From assembly GCF_003264365.1 (NCBI RefSeq), contig NZ_PYAK01000056.1, positions 1 to 39,666 on the forward strand: DNA of 39,666 nt, given 5' to 3'. The DNA is from Micromonospora noduli (GTDB taxonomy: Bacteria; Actinomycetota; Actinomycetes; Mycobacteriales; Micromonosporaceae). The notes beneath the pieces are model-generated. The model was not told where the DNA came from and searched no databases. It saw nothing but the letters and a program-made list of their open reading frames with translations. Each line of letters opens with the position of its first letter. Within the stretch, counting starts at the first letter, position 1. Both the position numbers and the translations under genes were made by a program. This document shows positions 1 to 8,760 of the stretch, piece by piece.

Positions 1-1350
1 GCCGTACACGGCTCCACCCGCCGGGGCCGGGCCACCGCGACCCGCACCACCCGCCGGGGCCGGACCGCCGCGACCCGCACCAGCGCCGTAGACCGCGCCG
101 CCGGCCGGCGCACCGCCCCCGTAGACGCCACCCCTGCGGTCATCGTCGGCCGGGAACCCGTCGACGGCACGGCCCGCGCGCGGGCCGAACGGCTCACCGT
201 CCGGCTCCGACGGGTCGGACGCGTCAGCGGTCGGCGGCCGACGGCGGGCGCGAACGATGCCGAAGATTCCGGCGGCGACCAACAGCAGGCCGATCAGCCC
301 GACCGCCCCGACCAGGTACGTGATGTCGTCGAGGCTCAGCCCGTCGGTCCAGGATTTCGAGGCGGCCGGCTTGGCGCCGTCCTCGGCGGCCAGCGGCACG
401 GCGGTCGACGTCGACGGGGTGTAACCGAGGATGTCGAGCGGCTCGTCTTCGGTGAACCGGCCCGCGTCGGAGACGGTGAGGAACGACTTTCCGTCCGAGG
501 TGTAGCTGATGGCCTCGCCGAACGGGTCGGCCAGCGGCGTCACCCGCGGCTTGACGGTGGTGAGCGCGCCCACGATGTCGCCACCGGTCACGTCGAACTC
601 GAAGGCGTCCGCATACGTGCGCAGGACCACCCGGGAGCCGTCCGGTGCCCGAGATGCGCCGGTGATGGCGATCCGGCCGAACGTGTTGAGGGTGTTCTCC
701 GTCTGGGTCTTCGGCAGCGTGATCTCGCCGGCCTTACGCATCGGCACCGGGTCGGTGTCGCCGCTCTTGAGGGCCGCCGACGGCGTGTAGATCTCGGCCT
801 TGCCGCTGGTCACCTTGGTGATGATCAGCGGTTTTCCGTCGTCGCCGATGAGCAACGCCTCAGCGTCGTGCGGTTTGGCTCCGGGGTAGGAGAGCCGGTG
901 CAGCGTCGGCTCCTTGGTGCCGCTGACCGGCATCGACCAGAGCGCGACGCGGCTGCGCCGCTCCTTCGAGTCGGGGTTGTCACCGGTATCGGCGATCCAG
1001 AGGGTGCGGCCGTCCTTGGACAGGGCGAGATCCTCGGTGTCGAACGGACCCTGGCCCGAGTACCGGACCGGCTCCTTCGAAATCTTGCACTTGCTGTCGA
1101 GGAAGAACACCCGCTTGCGCGCCGCGACGTCGGTGCCGTCGTTGATGACGATGTAGCCACTCTTGGTGGCGACCAGCCCGGACAGCTCCCGTAGGCGCTC
1201 GTCGGTGATCGTGCATCGCTTCTGGCCAGGGTTCGCGGCGGGCGGCCCGGACGCCCCAGGGGCGGGAGCCGCTGCGGCGACTCCGGCGAGCGCCACGGTT
1301 GCCCCGAGCAGGCCGAGGGCAACCGTGACCGAGGAAACAACGCGGCGCAT
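1..1350 (-). CDS. secreted, membrane-anchored protein of unknown function (C-terminus beyond window)
   Basis: The frame is open from an ATG at 1350-1348 to the window edge, giving 450 residues with no stop, so the C-terminus is missing. The N-terminus is a signal peptide: MRRVVSS, a hydrophobic stretch, then AAAAPAPGASG. The body of about 300 residues has repeated short units such as TEDLALSKDGRTLWIADTGD and FGEAISYTSDGKSFLTVSDA, which look like beta-propeller blades; this is inference. A transmembrane segment at about residues 348-370 (ITYLVGAVGLIGLLLVAAGI) is followed by RARRR, so the propeller-like part should face outside. The cytoplasmic tail is Gly/Pro/Ala-rich with a repeated GRGGPAPAGGA unit. 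It lies 50 bp downstream of the hflX stop on the same strand. I do not recognise a characterised homologue; the molecular role is unknown. Confidence 0.8.
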   Translation of the reverse strand, partial: MRRVVSSVTVALGLLGATVALAGVAAAAPAPGASGPPAANPGQKRCTITDERLRELSGLVATKSGYIVINDGTDVAARKRVFFLDSKCKISKEPVRYSGQGPFDTEDLALSKDGRTLWIADTGDNPDSKERRSRVALWSMPVSGTKEPTLHRLSYPGAKPHDAEALLIGDDGKPLIITKVTSGKAEIYTPSAALKSGDTDPVPMRKAGEITLPKTQTENTLNTFGRIAITGASRAPDGSRVVLRTYADAFEFDVTGGDIVGALTTVKPRVTPLADPFGEAISYTSDGKSFLTVSDAGRFTEDEPLDILGYTPSTSTAVPLAAEDGAKPAASKSWTDGLSLDDITYLVGAVGLIGLLLVAAGIFGIVRARRRPPTADASDPSEPDGEPFGPRAGRAVDGFPADDDRRGGVYGGGAPAGGAVYGAGAGRGGPAPAGGAGRGGPAPAGGAVYG

Positions 1351-1400
1351 TCGGCCAGTGTCGCATGCCACGCGTTTCCGGTGGATGACGCCGTGGCCGC

Positions 1401-2855
1401 TCAGGACCGGCTGCCGGCCGCCTGCCCCTGCCGCTCCACGTCGAAGGCCGTCAGCTCCGCCGCCAACTCCGCGCCGACGCGGACGTGCAGCAGAGTGCCC
1501 TCCGGCAGGTGCGACGTGCTGAGCACCTCACCCGTTCGGTGCGCCCGAGCCACCAGGTCACCCCGGTCGTACGGCAGCACGGCCCGGACCTCCACGGCCG
1601 GACTCGGCAGCCGCTCCTCGATGGCCGCGCGCAGCTCGTCCATGCCGCGCCCGGAGTGGGCGGACACGAAGATCGCGTCAGGCCAGAGCCGCTTGAGCCG
1701 CAGCAGAGTGTCCTCGTCGGCCGCGTCGGTCTTGTTGACCACCAACAGCTCGGGAAGCCGGTCCGCGCTGACCTCGGCAAGCACCGCATGGACCGCTCGG
1801 ACCTGCTCCTCCGGATCCGGGTGGGTGCCGTCCACGACGTGCACCACCAGATCCGCCTCCGCGACCTCCTCCAGCGTCGAGCGGAACGCCTCGACGATCT
1901 GGTGCGGGAGGTGTCGGACGAAGCCGACAGTGTCGGAGAGGGTGTAGAGCCGCCCGTCCGAGGCGGTGGCCTTGCGGGTCGTCGGGTCCAGCGTGGCGAA
2001 CAGCGCGTTCTCCACCAGCACGCCCGCACCGGTCAGGCGGTTGAGCAGGCTGGACTTGCCGGCGTTGGTGTAGCCGGCGATGGCGACCGCGGGAACGGCG
2101 TTGCGGGAACGCCGGGTGCGCTTGGTCACGCGTACCGTCTTCATGCTCTTGATCTCGCGACGCAGCCGGGAGATGCGGTGACGGATGCGCCGCCGGTCGG
2201 TCTCCAGCTTGGTCTCACCGGGACCACGAACACCCACACCGCCGCCGGCGCCGCCGCCCCGGCCGGAACCACCGGTCTGCCGGGAGAGCGTCTCACCCCA
2301 ACCGCGCAGTCGGGGCAGCAGGTATTGGAGCTGGGCCAGCTCGACCTGCGCCTTACCTTCCTTGCTCTTGGCGTGCTGGGCGAAGATGTCGAGGATCAGC
2401 GCGGTGCGGTCGACGACCTTGACCTTGGTGCGCTGCTCCAGGTTGCGCAGCTGCGACGGCGACAGCTCACCGTCACAGATGACCGTGTCGGCGCCGGTGG
2501 AGAGCACCACCGCGCCAAGATCGTCGACCTTGCCACGGCCGATGTACGTGGCCGGGTCGGGTCGGGTACGACGCTGGATGAGCCCTTCGAGCACCTGCGA
2601 ACCGGCGGTCTCGGCCAGCGCGGCAAGCTCGGTCAGCGAGTTTTCCGCGTCGGTGACGGTGCCTTCGGTCCAGACGCCCACCAGGACGACCCGCTCCAGC
2701 CGCAGCTGGCGGTATTCCACCTCGGTGACGTCGGTGAGCTCGGTTGACAGGCCCGGGACGCGTCGGAGGGACTGCCGCTCCGACAGCTCCATCTCGCCGG
2801 TGGTGACGTCGTCGAGCTCGTCCTCGACGGGGACAAAGCTCTCCTGGTCTCGCAA
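1401..2855 (-). CDS. hflX: GTPase HflX
   Basis: HflX is a ribosome-associated GTPase that splits or rescues stalled 70S ribosomes, notably under heat stress. The N-terminal HflX domain carries the family stretch DPATYIGRGKVDDL, followed by a coiled-coil region with GPGETKLETDRRRIR. The G domain shows G1 GYTNAGKSSL, G3 DTVGFV and G4 NKTD, followed by a small C-terminal domain. I chose TTG at 2855-2853 (484 aa) because AGGAG lies 6 nt upstream. The longer ATG start at 2900 has no Shine-Dalgarno site, and its 15 extra codons are unusually AT-rich and overlap a plausible promoter. The gene is divergent from the malic enzyme gene. Its position near dapF and miaA is typical of actinobacteria. The family call is secure; the start is an inference. 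Confidence 0.96.
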   Translation of the reverse strand: MRDQESFVPVEDELDDVTTGEMELSERQSLRRVPGLSTELTDVTEVEYRQLRLERVVLVGVWTEGTVTDAENSLTELAALAETAGSQVLEGLIQRRTRPDPATYIGRGKVDDLGAVVLSTGADTVICDGELSPSQLRNLEQRTKVKVVDRTALILDIFAQHAKSKEGKAQVELAQLQYLLPRLRGWGETLSRQTGGSGRGGGAGGGVGVRGPGETKLETDRRRIRHRISRLRREIKSMKTVRVTKRTRRSRNAVPAVAIAGYTNAGKSSLLNRLTGAGVLVENALFATLDPTTRKATASDGRLYTLSDTVGFVRHLPHQIVEAFRSTLEEVAEADLVVHVVDGTHPDPEEQVRAVHAVLAEVSADRLPELLVVNKTDAADEDTLLRLKRLWPDAIFVSAHSGRGMDELRAAIEERLPSPAVEVRAVLPYDRGDLVARAHRTGEVLSTSHLPEGTLLHVRVGAELAAELTAFDVERQGQAAGSRS

Positions 2856-2876
2856 GCGGTTCTCCTGTCCGTTTTG

Positions 2877-2907
2877 ATAAGTAGAACGTAATCCTGACAT
2901 GACACAA
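2877..2907 (-). promoter_or_regulatory. candidate hflX promoter
   Basis: On the minus strand TTGTGT (2907-2902) and TACTTAT (2883-2877) are separated by 18 bp. This would place the transcription start about 15-20 nt upstream of the AGGAG site and TTG start of hflX. The stretch is AT-rich against its surroundings. It is a pattern match only. Confidence 0.4.
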
Positions 2908-3038
2908 CGCCGAACGCACCTGCTATATGCCCATGGTGAAGGTCGCCAAAAGTGGGGGCGAATGCTGGTCGGCCGCGACAGCCCGGTAGAAATGCGGGCG
3001 GCGGCCGATCGGCCGCACAGCCGTTACGGAGGGATCCC

Positions 3039-4505
3039 GTGGCCATCACCCGAATGCCCAGCGCCGGATTTTCGATCACCATTCGGATCGCCGTGACCGC
3101 GGACGCCTCCTCGATCGGCCGGCTCACCACCTCCGTCGGCGAGGCCGGGGCGATCGTCACGGCGCTGGACGTGGTGGACTCGGACCCGACCCACGTGATC
3201 GTCGACCTGACCTGCGACACCGCCGACGCCGGTCACGCCGACCAGGTGGTCGACGCGCTGACCGCGCTGGACGGCGTGGACGTGCGCAAGGTGTCGGACC
3301 GGACGTTCCTGCTGCACCTGGGCGGCAAGATCGAGGTGACCTCGAAGGTCGCGCTGCGCAACCGCGACGAGCTGTCCCGCGCGTACACCCCGGGGGTGGC
3401 CCGGGTCTGCATGGCGATCGCCGAGAACCCGGCCGACGCGCGGCGACTGACCATCAAGCGCAACACCGTCGCTGTGGTCAGCGACGGCTCGGCGGTGCTC
3501 GGCCTGGGCAACCTCGGCCCGGCCGCGTCGCTGCCGGTGATGGAGGGCAAGGCCGCGCTGTTCAAGCGCTTCGGCGGGGTGGACGCCTGGCCGGTGGTGC
3601 TGGACACCCAGGACACCGACGAGATCGTGCAGATCGTCAAGGCGATCGCGCCGGCCTACGGCGGCATCAACCTGGAGGACATCGCCGCGCCGCGCTGCTT
3701 CGAGATCGAGGCCCGGCTGCGCGAGGCGCTGGACATCCCGGTCTTCCACGACGACCAGCACGGCACCGCGATCTGCGTGCTGGCCGCGCTGACCAACGCG
3801 CTGCGCGTGGTGGGCAAGCGGCTCGAGGACGTCCGGGTGGTCGTCTCCGGAGCCGGCGCGGCCGGCACCGCGATCATGAAGCTGCTGCTGCGCCAGGGCG
3901 TCGGCGACATCATCGCGTACGACCGGGAGGGCGCCCTGCACCGCGGGCTGACCGGGCTCAACTCGGCGTGGCAGTGGCTGGCGGAGAACACCAACAAGGA
4001 GAACTACTCCGGCGACCTGCCCGGCGCGATTCGCGGCGCCGACGTGTTCATCGGGGTCAGCGCGCCGAACCTGCTCACCGGCGACGACATCGCCCAGATG
4101 GCGAAGGACTCGATCGTCTTCGCCCTCGCGAACCCGGACCCGGAGGTCGACCCCCGGGAGGCGCGCAAGCACGCCGCCGTGGTCGCCACCGGCCGCTCGG
4201 ACCAGCCGAACCAGATCAACAACGTGCTCGCGTTCCCCGGGGTGTTCCGCGGCATGCTGGACGCGCACGCCGAGGAGTTCACCGAGGAGATGGCCCTCGC
4301 GGCCGCCCGGGCCATCGCGGACGTGGTCGGCGAAGAGAAGATCAACCCGACGGTGATCGTGCCGAGCGTCTTCGACTCCCGGGTCGCCCCGGCGGTCGCC
4401 GCCGCCGTGCGCGCCGCCGCGCACAACCCGAGCCCGCTCCCGGCCGCCGACCCCGGCCCCGCCGACCTCCCCGAGATCGCCGCGAACGCCAGCGCCACCC
4501 CGTAA
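3039..4505 (+). CDS. NAD(P)-dependent malic enzyme with N-terminal ACT domain
   Basis: The enzyme converts malate to pyruvate and CO2 with reduction of NAD(P), linking the TCA cycle to pyruvate. GTG at 3039 is chosen because GGAGGG (3028-3033) lies 5 nt upstream; the product is 488 aa. Residues about 10-90 form an ACT-like regulatory domain (ISITIRIAVTAD... through VRKVSDRTFLLHLGGKIEV). The malic N domain follows with SRAYTPGVARVC and the lysine region KAALFKRFGGVDAW. Metal-binding segments NLEDIAAPRCFEIE and VFHDDQHGTA are present, as is the dinucleotide-binding loop VVSGAGAAGTAI. This is the compact bacterial form, and the ACT domain suggests allosteric control by an amino acid or other small ligand (inference). 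Cofactor preference cannot be told from sequence by eye. It is convergent with dapF. Confidence 0.95.
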   Translation: MAITRMPSAGFSITIRIAVTADASSIGRLTTSVGEAGAIVTALDVVDSDPTHVIVDLTCDTADAGHADQVVDALTALDGVDVRKVSDRTFLLHLGGKIEVTSKVALRNRDELSRAYTPGVARVCMAIAENPADARRLTIKRNTVAVVSDGSAVLGLGNLGPAASLPVMEGKAALFKRFGGVDAWPVVLDTQDTDEIVQIVKAIAPAYGGINLEDIAAPRCFEIEARLREALDIPVFHDDQHGTAICVLAALTNALRVVGKRLEDVRVVVSGAGAAGTAIMKLLLRQGVGDIIAYDREGALHRGLTGLNSAWQWLAENTNKENYSGDLPGAIRGADVFIGVSAPNLLTGDDIAQMAKDSIVFALANPDPEVDPREARKHAAVVATGRSDQPNQINNVLAFPGVFRGMLDAHAEEFTEEMALAAARAIADVVGEEKINPTVIVPSVFDSRVAPAVAAAVRAAAHNPSPLPAADPGPADLPEIAANASATP

Positions 4506-4533
4506 CGCGCGCGAACCGCCCACCGGCCACGCC

Positions 4534-4593
4534 GTTGATCAAGAGGTTTGCGTCAGGAACTACGCGAAACTCGACGCAAACCTCTTGATCAAC
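4534..4593. repeat. 21-bp perfect inverted repeat between convergent genes
   Basis: The arm at 4534-4554 begins GTTGATCAAGAGGTTTGC and is perfectly complementary to the arm at 4573-4593, with an 18-nt loop. It lies between the stops of the malic enzyme (4505) and dapF (4611) and could terminate both transcripts. Unlike an ordinary intrinsic terminator, the arms are AT-rich relative to the genome and there is no T-tract. This suggests a dispersed palindromic element. Confidence 0.85.
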
Positions 4594-4610
4594 ACGGGTG
4601 GGGCGGGGCG

Positions 4611-5456
4611 TCAGGGGCGGAGCGTCGTTGGGTCCAACTCGCCGGTGGCCACCAGGACGGCGGGGCCGGAGAGCCAGCAGGAGTCGGCGGTGACCGTGAC
4701 CGTCACGCGGCCGCCGGGCACGTCGACCGCGACCACGCCGGTGTCCCGGCCGGCGTCGCGCAGCGCCACCGCACCCACCGCGCAGGCACCCGTGCCGCAG
4801 GACAGGGTCTCGGCGCTGCCCCGCTCGTACACCCGCATCAAGGTGTGCTCGTCGGTGCCGTCGACCGGGTCGCCCGCCACGATGAACTCGACGTTCACCC
4901 CGCTCGGGAAGACCGACGGGTCGAACCCGGGCGCGACGGTCAGGTCCAGCGCCGACAGCTCCACGCCGGCCGGCAGCCTGCAGACCAGGTGCGGGTTGCC
5001 GACGTCCACCACCGCACCGGCAATGGTCAGTCCGCCGAGCGTGGCGGCGGAGCTGTCGTACACCTGGGGTCGGCGCATCTCGACGGACACGGCGTCGCCC
5101 TCGACCAGCGCGCGCACGACGCCGGCCCGGGTGGCCACCGGCAGCGCCGCGCCGGCGGGCGTGGCCAACCCGGTGTCGAGCAGGTAGCGCACGAAGACCC
5201 GCGCGCCGTTGCCGCACATCTCGGCGAACGAGCCATCGGCGTTCCAGTAGTCCATGAACCACTCGGCCTCGCCGGCCAGACCCGCGCCGTCCGGATGCTT
5301 GGCCGCGCGGACCACCCGCAGCACGCCGTCCGCGCCGATGCCCCGACGTCGGTCACAGAGCGCCGCGACCAGCTCCGGGGTCAGGTTGAGCTGGCCGTCC
5401 GGGTCGGGAAGGAGGACGAAATCGTTGCCGGTGCCGTGGCCCTTGGTGAACTCCAC
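4611..5456 (-). CDS. dapF: diaminopimelate epimerase
   Basis: DapF interconverts LL- and meso-diaminopimelate, the last step before DAP is used for lysine and peptidoglycan. The protein is 281 aa, normal for the family. The two catalytic cysteines are visible: Cys81 in MCGNGARVF and Cys220 in ETLSCGTGACA. The N-terminal GHGTGNDFVLL motif and the GNPHLV loop near residue 153 are also present. The start ATG at 5456 lies 7 bp downstream of the miaA stop, so it is very likely cotranscribed with miaA and the LigB-like gene upstream. Transcription ends at the palindrome facing the malic enzyme gene. Confidence 0.97.
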   Translation of the reverse strand: MEFTKGHGTGNDFVLLPDPDGQLNLTPELVAALCDRRRGIGADGVLRVVRAAKHPDGAGLAGEAEWFMDYWNADGSFAEMCGNGARVFVRYLLDTGLATPAGAALPVATRAGVVRALVEGDAVSVEMRRPQVYDSSAATLGGLTIAGAVVDVGNPHLVCRLPAGVELSALDLTVAPGFDPSVFPSGVNVEFIVAGDPVDGTDEHTLMRVYERGSAETLSCGTGACAVGAVALRDAGRDTGVVAVDVPGGRVTVTVTADSCWLSGPAVLVATGELDPTTLRP

Positions 5457-5463
5457 AGCCCCA

Positions 5464-6375
5464 TCATCGCGCAGCCGCCGGCACCAGATGCAGGGCGGCC
5501 CCGATCAGGTCCGGAATCGTCGAGTCCAGCCAGTGGATCCGCGGGTCGCGGCGGAACCAGGACCGCTGCCGGCGGACGAAACGCCGGGTCGCCCGGACCG
5601 TCTCGTCGTGCGCCTGCGCCTCGGTAAGCTCACCGGCGAGCAGGCGCAGCACCTGCTGATAGCCCAGCGCCCGACTCGCCGTCCGCCCCTCGGCCAGGCC
5701 GCGCCCGACCAGCTCACGGGTCTCCGGCACCAGGCCGTCGGCCCACATCCGGTCGACCCGCAGCGCGATCCGCTCGTCCAGCAGGCCGGTGTCCAGGTCG
5801 ACGCCGAGCTGCACCGAAGGGTAGTACGGCGTGGGCTGCGGCAACGAGGCGGCGAACGGCGCGCCGGTCAGCTCGATCACCTCCAGGGCCCGCACGATCC
5901 GCCGGCCGTTGCCCGGCAGGATGCCCTCGGCGGCGACCGGGTCGGCGGCGCGCAGCCGTGCGTACAGCGGGGCCGGGCCGACCTCGGCCAACTCCCGTTC
6001 CAGCCGATCCCGCAGCGCCGCGTCCGTGCCCGGGAACTCGAAACGCTCCAGCACCGCCCGCACGTACAGCCCGGAGCCACCGACCAGCAGCGGCACCCGC
6101 CCTCGGGACAGGATGTCGTCCACCGCCGCCCGGGCCAGTCGCTGGTACTCCGCGACGCTCGCCGGCTCGGTGACCTCCCAGATGTCCAGCAGGTGATGCG
6201 GCACCCCGTCCCGCTCGGCGAGGGTCAGCTTGGCGGTGCCGATGTCCATGCCCCGGTAGAGCTGCATCGAGTCGGCATTGACCACCTCGCCGTCCAGGGC
6301 CTGCGCCAACGCGATGCTCAGCGCGGACTTGCCGGCCGCGGTCGGGCCGACCACCGCGACGACCAGGCCTGTCAC
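5464..6375 (-). CDS. miaA: tRNA dimethylallyltransferase
   Basis: MiaA adds a dimethylallyl group to N6 of A37 in tRNAs reading UNN codons. MiaB, encoded at 12859-14352, then methylthiolates this base. Residues 9-17 hold the P-loop GPTAAGKSA. The family segments NADSMQLYRGMDIGTAK, VPHHLLDI and VGGSGLYVRAVL follow, with the RRFVRRQRSWFRRD signature near the C-terminus. I chose GTG at 6375-6373 (303 aa) because it overlaps the stop of the upstream gene as GTGA. The longer in-frame ATG at 6447 adds 24 Arg-rich residues inside the neighbouring gene and removes this coupling. The context dapF-miaA-LigB-like gene is a conserved actinobacterial arrangement. Confidence 0.96.
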   Translation of the reverse strand: MTGLVVAVVGPTAAGKSALSIALAQALDGEVVNADSMQLYRGMDIGTAKLTLAERDGVPHHLLDIWEVTEPASVAEYQRLARAAVDDILSRGRVPLLVGGSGLYVRAVLERFEFPGTDAALRDRLERELAEVGPAPLYARLRAADPVAAEGILPGNGRRIVRALEVIELTGAPFAASLPQPTPYYPSVQLGVDLDTGLLDERIALRVDRMWADGLVPETRELVGRGLAEGRTASRALGYQQVLRLLAGELTEAQAHDETVRATRRFVRRQRSWFRRDPRIHWLDSTIPDLIGAALHLVPAAAR

Positions 6376-7088
6376 ACGCGCTCCCAGGACGCCACGAAGT
6401 AGGCCACCCCGTAGGGGGCGGAGTCGTGCAGCAACTCGCCGCGCCACCCACCACCGGCCGCGCGGGCCGCGCCGGCGAGCACCTGCCAGGGGGCGCGACC
6501 GGCGGCCTTCAGCTCCGCCGACACCACCGGGTCGAGGTCGAGCAGGGCGTCCAGGTCCGCGTCCGCCAGCGCCGCGGCAACCCCCTGGTCGTACGGGAGG
6601 GCGCGCGCGTCGTCGTACCCGGGTGCCTTTTCTCCCCGGCAGGCCGACCCGTCCCCGAGCACCAGCGACGCCACCCGGTCACCGGCGGCGCCGACCTCGT
6701 CGGCGAGCGCGGCCAGCTCGGCCGGGCCGGCATCGGCGGCCACCTGCACGGCGGTCACCGGCGGTCGGGTGTCGTGACGGGCCAGCAGCCACGCGCCGAT
6801 GGTCAAACTCAACGGCAGCAGCGCACCCCGATCCGGAAGGCCTGGCACCAACGGCAGGTACAGGTCGACACCCCAGGGCTGGAGAGAACCGGTCGCCGGG
6901 GTGTGGATCGGGCCGGTCACCGGGCCGGTGCCCACCAGCACCACAATGTCCGGATCGGGGGCCAGCAGCCGGCGTACGGCGGTGTCACAGGCCGCCCGCA
7001 GATCGTCCAACTCCGGGGCCGCGGAGCCGGCCACCTCGGGCACGAGCAGGGGCGGATGCGGGCAGACGGCGGCGGCGACCAGTGGCAC
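6372..7088 (-). CDS. class III extradiol dioxygenase subunit B-like protein
   Basis: The 238-aa protein has a LigB-like fold signature. His11 in AVCPHPPLL and His62 in GPVTGPIHTP sit at spacings matching two metal-ligand histidines of protocatechuate 4,5-dioxygenase LigB. The middle carries APDPDIVVLVGTGP and PLSLTIGAWLL. No aromatic catabolic genes are nearby. Its constant position beside miaA in actinobacteria points to a housekeeping role that is not known. The GTG start at 7088 is inferred from the conserved N-terminus and a GGTGG stretch just upstream. The open frame continues far upstream, but that part is antisense to the DUF349 gene and is not coding. Its stop overlaps the miaA start by 4 nt. 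Confidence 0.85.
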   Translation of the reverse strand: MPLVAAAVCPHPPLLVPEVAGSAAPELDDLRAACDTAVRRLLAPDPDIVVLVGTGPVTGPIHTPATGSLQPWGVDLYLPLVPGLPDRGALLPLSLTIGAWLLARHDTRPPVTAVQVAADAGPAELAALADEVGAAGDRVASLVLGDGSACRGEKAPGYDDARALPYDQGVAAALADADLDALLDLDPVVSAELKAAGRAPWQVLAGAARAAGGGWRGELLHDSAPYGVAYFVASWERV

Positions 7089-7289
7089 CCGTCCACCGTA
7101 GCGGGAATCCCCGGTGCGTCTCCGCGCCGATCCGGTCATTCGGCCCCTAGGACACCGTATGGTCACGGTCGGCGATAGGCGCTCGACGCGGACCGGGTCG
7201 GACCTGTGACAATGCCGGAAGCAACTTGGCTGCGCCGTGGCGGCGACGGGGGATCGATCCCTCGACGCCGGGAGAACGAGGATGGGCAC

Positions 7290-8501
7290 ATGAGCGACTG
7301 GACTGCCTTCGGACGGGTGGACGCGGACGGCACCGTGTACGTCAAGACCACCGAGGGAGAGCGGGTGGTCGGATCCTGGCAGGCGGGAGCACCGGAGGAG
7401 GGCCTGGCTCACTTCGCACGTCGCTTCGCCGACCTGGTGACCGAGGTGGACCTGACCGAGGCGCGACTCAAGTCGGGTGCGGCGGACGCCGGGCACTCGT
7501 TGAGCACGATCCGACGGATCCGTGCCTCGCTGCCCGAGGCCAACGTGGTCGGCGACATCGACGCGCTGGCCACCCGCCTGGACAAGCTGGCGACCCTCGC
7601 CGAGGAGAAGGCCGGCGAAGCGCGCGCCGCCCGGGACGCCGCTCGCGGCGAGGCCCTGGCCCGCAAGACCGCGCTGGTCGAGGAGGCCGAGAAGCTGGCC
7701 GCCGAGTCCACCGGGTGGAAGACCGCCGGGGACCGGCTCAAGGAGATCCTCGACGAGTGGAAGACCATCCGCGGGGTCGACAAGAAGGCCGACGGTGAGC
7801 TGTGGAAGCGGTTCGCCGCCGCCCGGGACGGCTTCACCCGCCGCCGCGGGGCCCACTTCGCCTCCCTGGACTCGCAGCGCAAGCAGGCCCAGACCGCCAA
7901 GGAGGAGCTGGTCGCCGAAGCGGAGAAGCTCGCGGACTCCACCGACTGGGCCGCCACCGCCAACCAGCTCAAGGACCTGATGACCCAGTGGAAGGCCGCT
8001 CCGCGCGCCTCCAAGGAGGCCGAGCAGAAGCTCTGGGAACGGTTCCGGGGTGCGCAGGACGCCTTCTTCAGCCGGCGCAGCGAGGTCTTCTCCGCACGGG
8101 ACAACGAGCAGCGCGGCAACCTGGAGCGCAAGCAGGCCCTGCTCGCCGAGGCCGAGGCGTTGGACATCGACGCCGACCCGAAGGGCGCCCAGGCCAAGCT
8201 GCGGGAGATCCAGGCCCAGTGGCACGAGGCCGGTCGGGTCCCCCGCGAGGCGGCCGCCGGGCTGGAGCGTCGACTGCGCGTCATCGACGACAAGGTCCGT
8301 GACGTGATGGACTCGGCGTGGCGCCGCACCACCAAGGAGGACAACCCGCTGCTCGCCCAGATGCGGGCGCAGGTGGCGGAGGCCGAGGACCGGCTGGCCC
8401 GGGCGCAGAGCGCCGGGGACGCACGCCGGATCAAGGAGGCTGAGCAGGCCCTCGCCTCCAAGCGGCAGTTCCTCCAACTCGCCGAGCAGGCCGCCGGCTG
8501 A
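7290..8501 (+). CDS. DUF349 repeat protein
   Basis: This is a 403-aa highly charged, helix-rich protein with three DUF349 units. They centre on WKTAGDRLKEILDEWKTIR (about residues 145-190), WAATANQLKDLMTQWKAAP (about 220-265) and a third around AKLREIQAQWHEAGRVPREA (about 300-340). Each unit has the typical L..qWk..g.....E..LW.RF layout. The C-terminus is a coiled coil (QMRAQVAEAEDRLARAQ). The N-terminal 60 residues form a separate small domain, MSDWTAFGRVDADGTVYVKT. ATG at 7290 is preceded by purine-rich sequence. An in-frame start at 7206 lacks a ribosome site. The gene is divergent from the LigB-like gene and ends in a strong terminator. The molecular function of the family is unsettled. 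Confidence 0.92.
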   Translation: MSDWTAFGRVDADGTVYVKTTEGERVVGSWQAGAPEEGLAHFARRFADLVTEVDLTEARLKSGAADAGHSLSTIRRIRASLPEANVVGDIDALATRLDKLATLAEEKAGEARAARDAARGEALARKTALVEEAEKLAAESTGWKTAGDRLKEILDEWKTIRGVDKKADGELWKRFAAARDGFTRRRGAHFASLDSQRKQAQTAKEELVAEAEKLADSTDWAATANQLKDLMTQWKAAPRASKEAEQKLWERFRGAQDAFFSRRSEVFSARDNEQRGNLERKQALLAEAEALDIDADPKGAQAKLREIQAQWHEAGRVPREAAAGLERRLRVIDDKVRDVMDSAWRRTTKEDNPLLAQMRAQVAEAEDRLARAQSAGDARRIKEAEQALASKRQFLQLAEQAAG

Positions 8502-8517
8502 GCTGACGACGACGTCC

Positions 8518-8551
8518 GGAGCCCCCGGTCCCGCTCGGGACCGGGGGCTCC
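8518..8551 (+). terminator. intrinsic-type terminator of the DUF349 gene
   Basis: A perfect 15-bp GC-rich stem (8518-8532 with 8537-8551; arm GGAGCCCCCGGTCCC) has a 4-nt loop GCTC. It begins 16 nt after the stop. No T-run follows, as is common in actinobacteria. Confidence 0.85.
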
Positions 8552-8614
8552 CGCGTGTCCGGCCCCGCGCTACCGAACCCGCGCCACCGGCCCCGCGTCA
8601 AGATCCGCGCGCCC

Positions 8615-8727
8615 CCGCGTCCGCGAGCCCCTCGGCCCCGCGCCCCGCGTCCGCGAGCCCCTCGGCCCCGCGCCCCGCGTCCGCGAGCCCCCGGGTCCGC
8701 GAGCCCCCGGGTCCGCGAGCCCCCGGT
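8615..8727. repeat. 30-bp then 16-bp tandem repeats
   Basis: Two full 30-bp units beginning CCGCGTCCGCGAGCCCCTCG start at 8615 and 8645. A third start at 8675 decays into about three 16-bp units GTCCGCGAGCCCCCGG. All share the core GTCCGCGAGCCCC. The stretch is extremely C-rich on the plus strand. No start codon or ribosome site makes it a credible gene. Confidence 0.85.
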
Positions 8728-8760
8728 CAACGCCACCGGGTCCGCGCCACCAGGTCCGCC

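Noticed and set aside
3024..4523. 499-aa minus-strand open frame opposite the malic enzyme
   Set aside because: It is a shadow of the GC-biased codons of the real gene: repetitive Val/Arg/Asp/Gly/His composition and no domain.
7089..8477. N-terminal extension of the LigB-like frame
   Set aside because: The extension is antisense to the DUF349 gene and low-complexity; the conserved protein starts at 7088.
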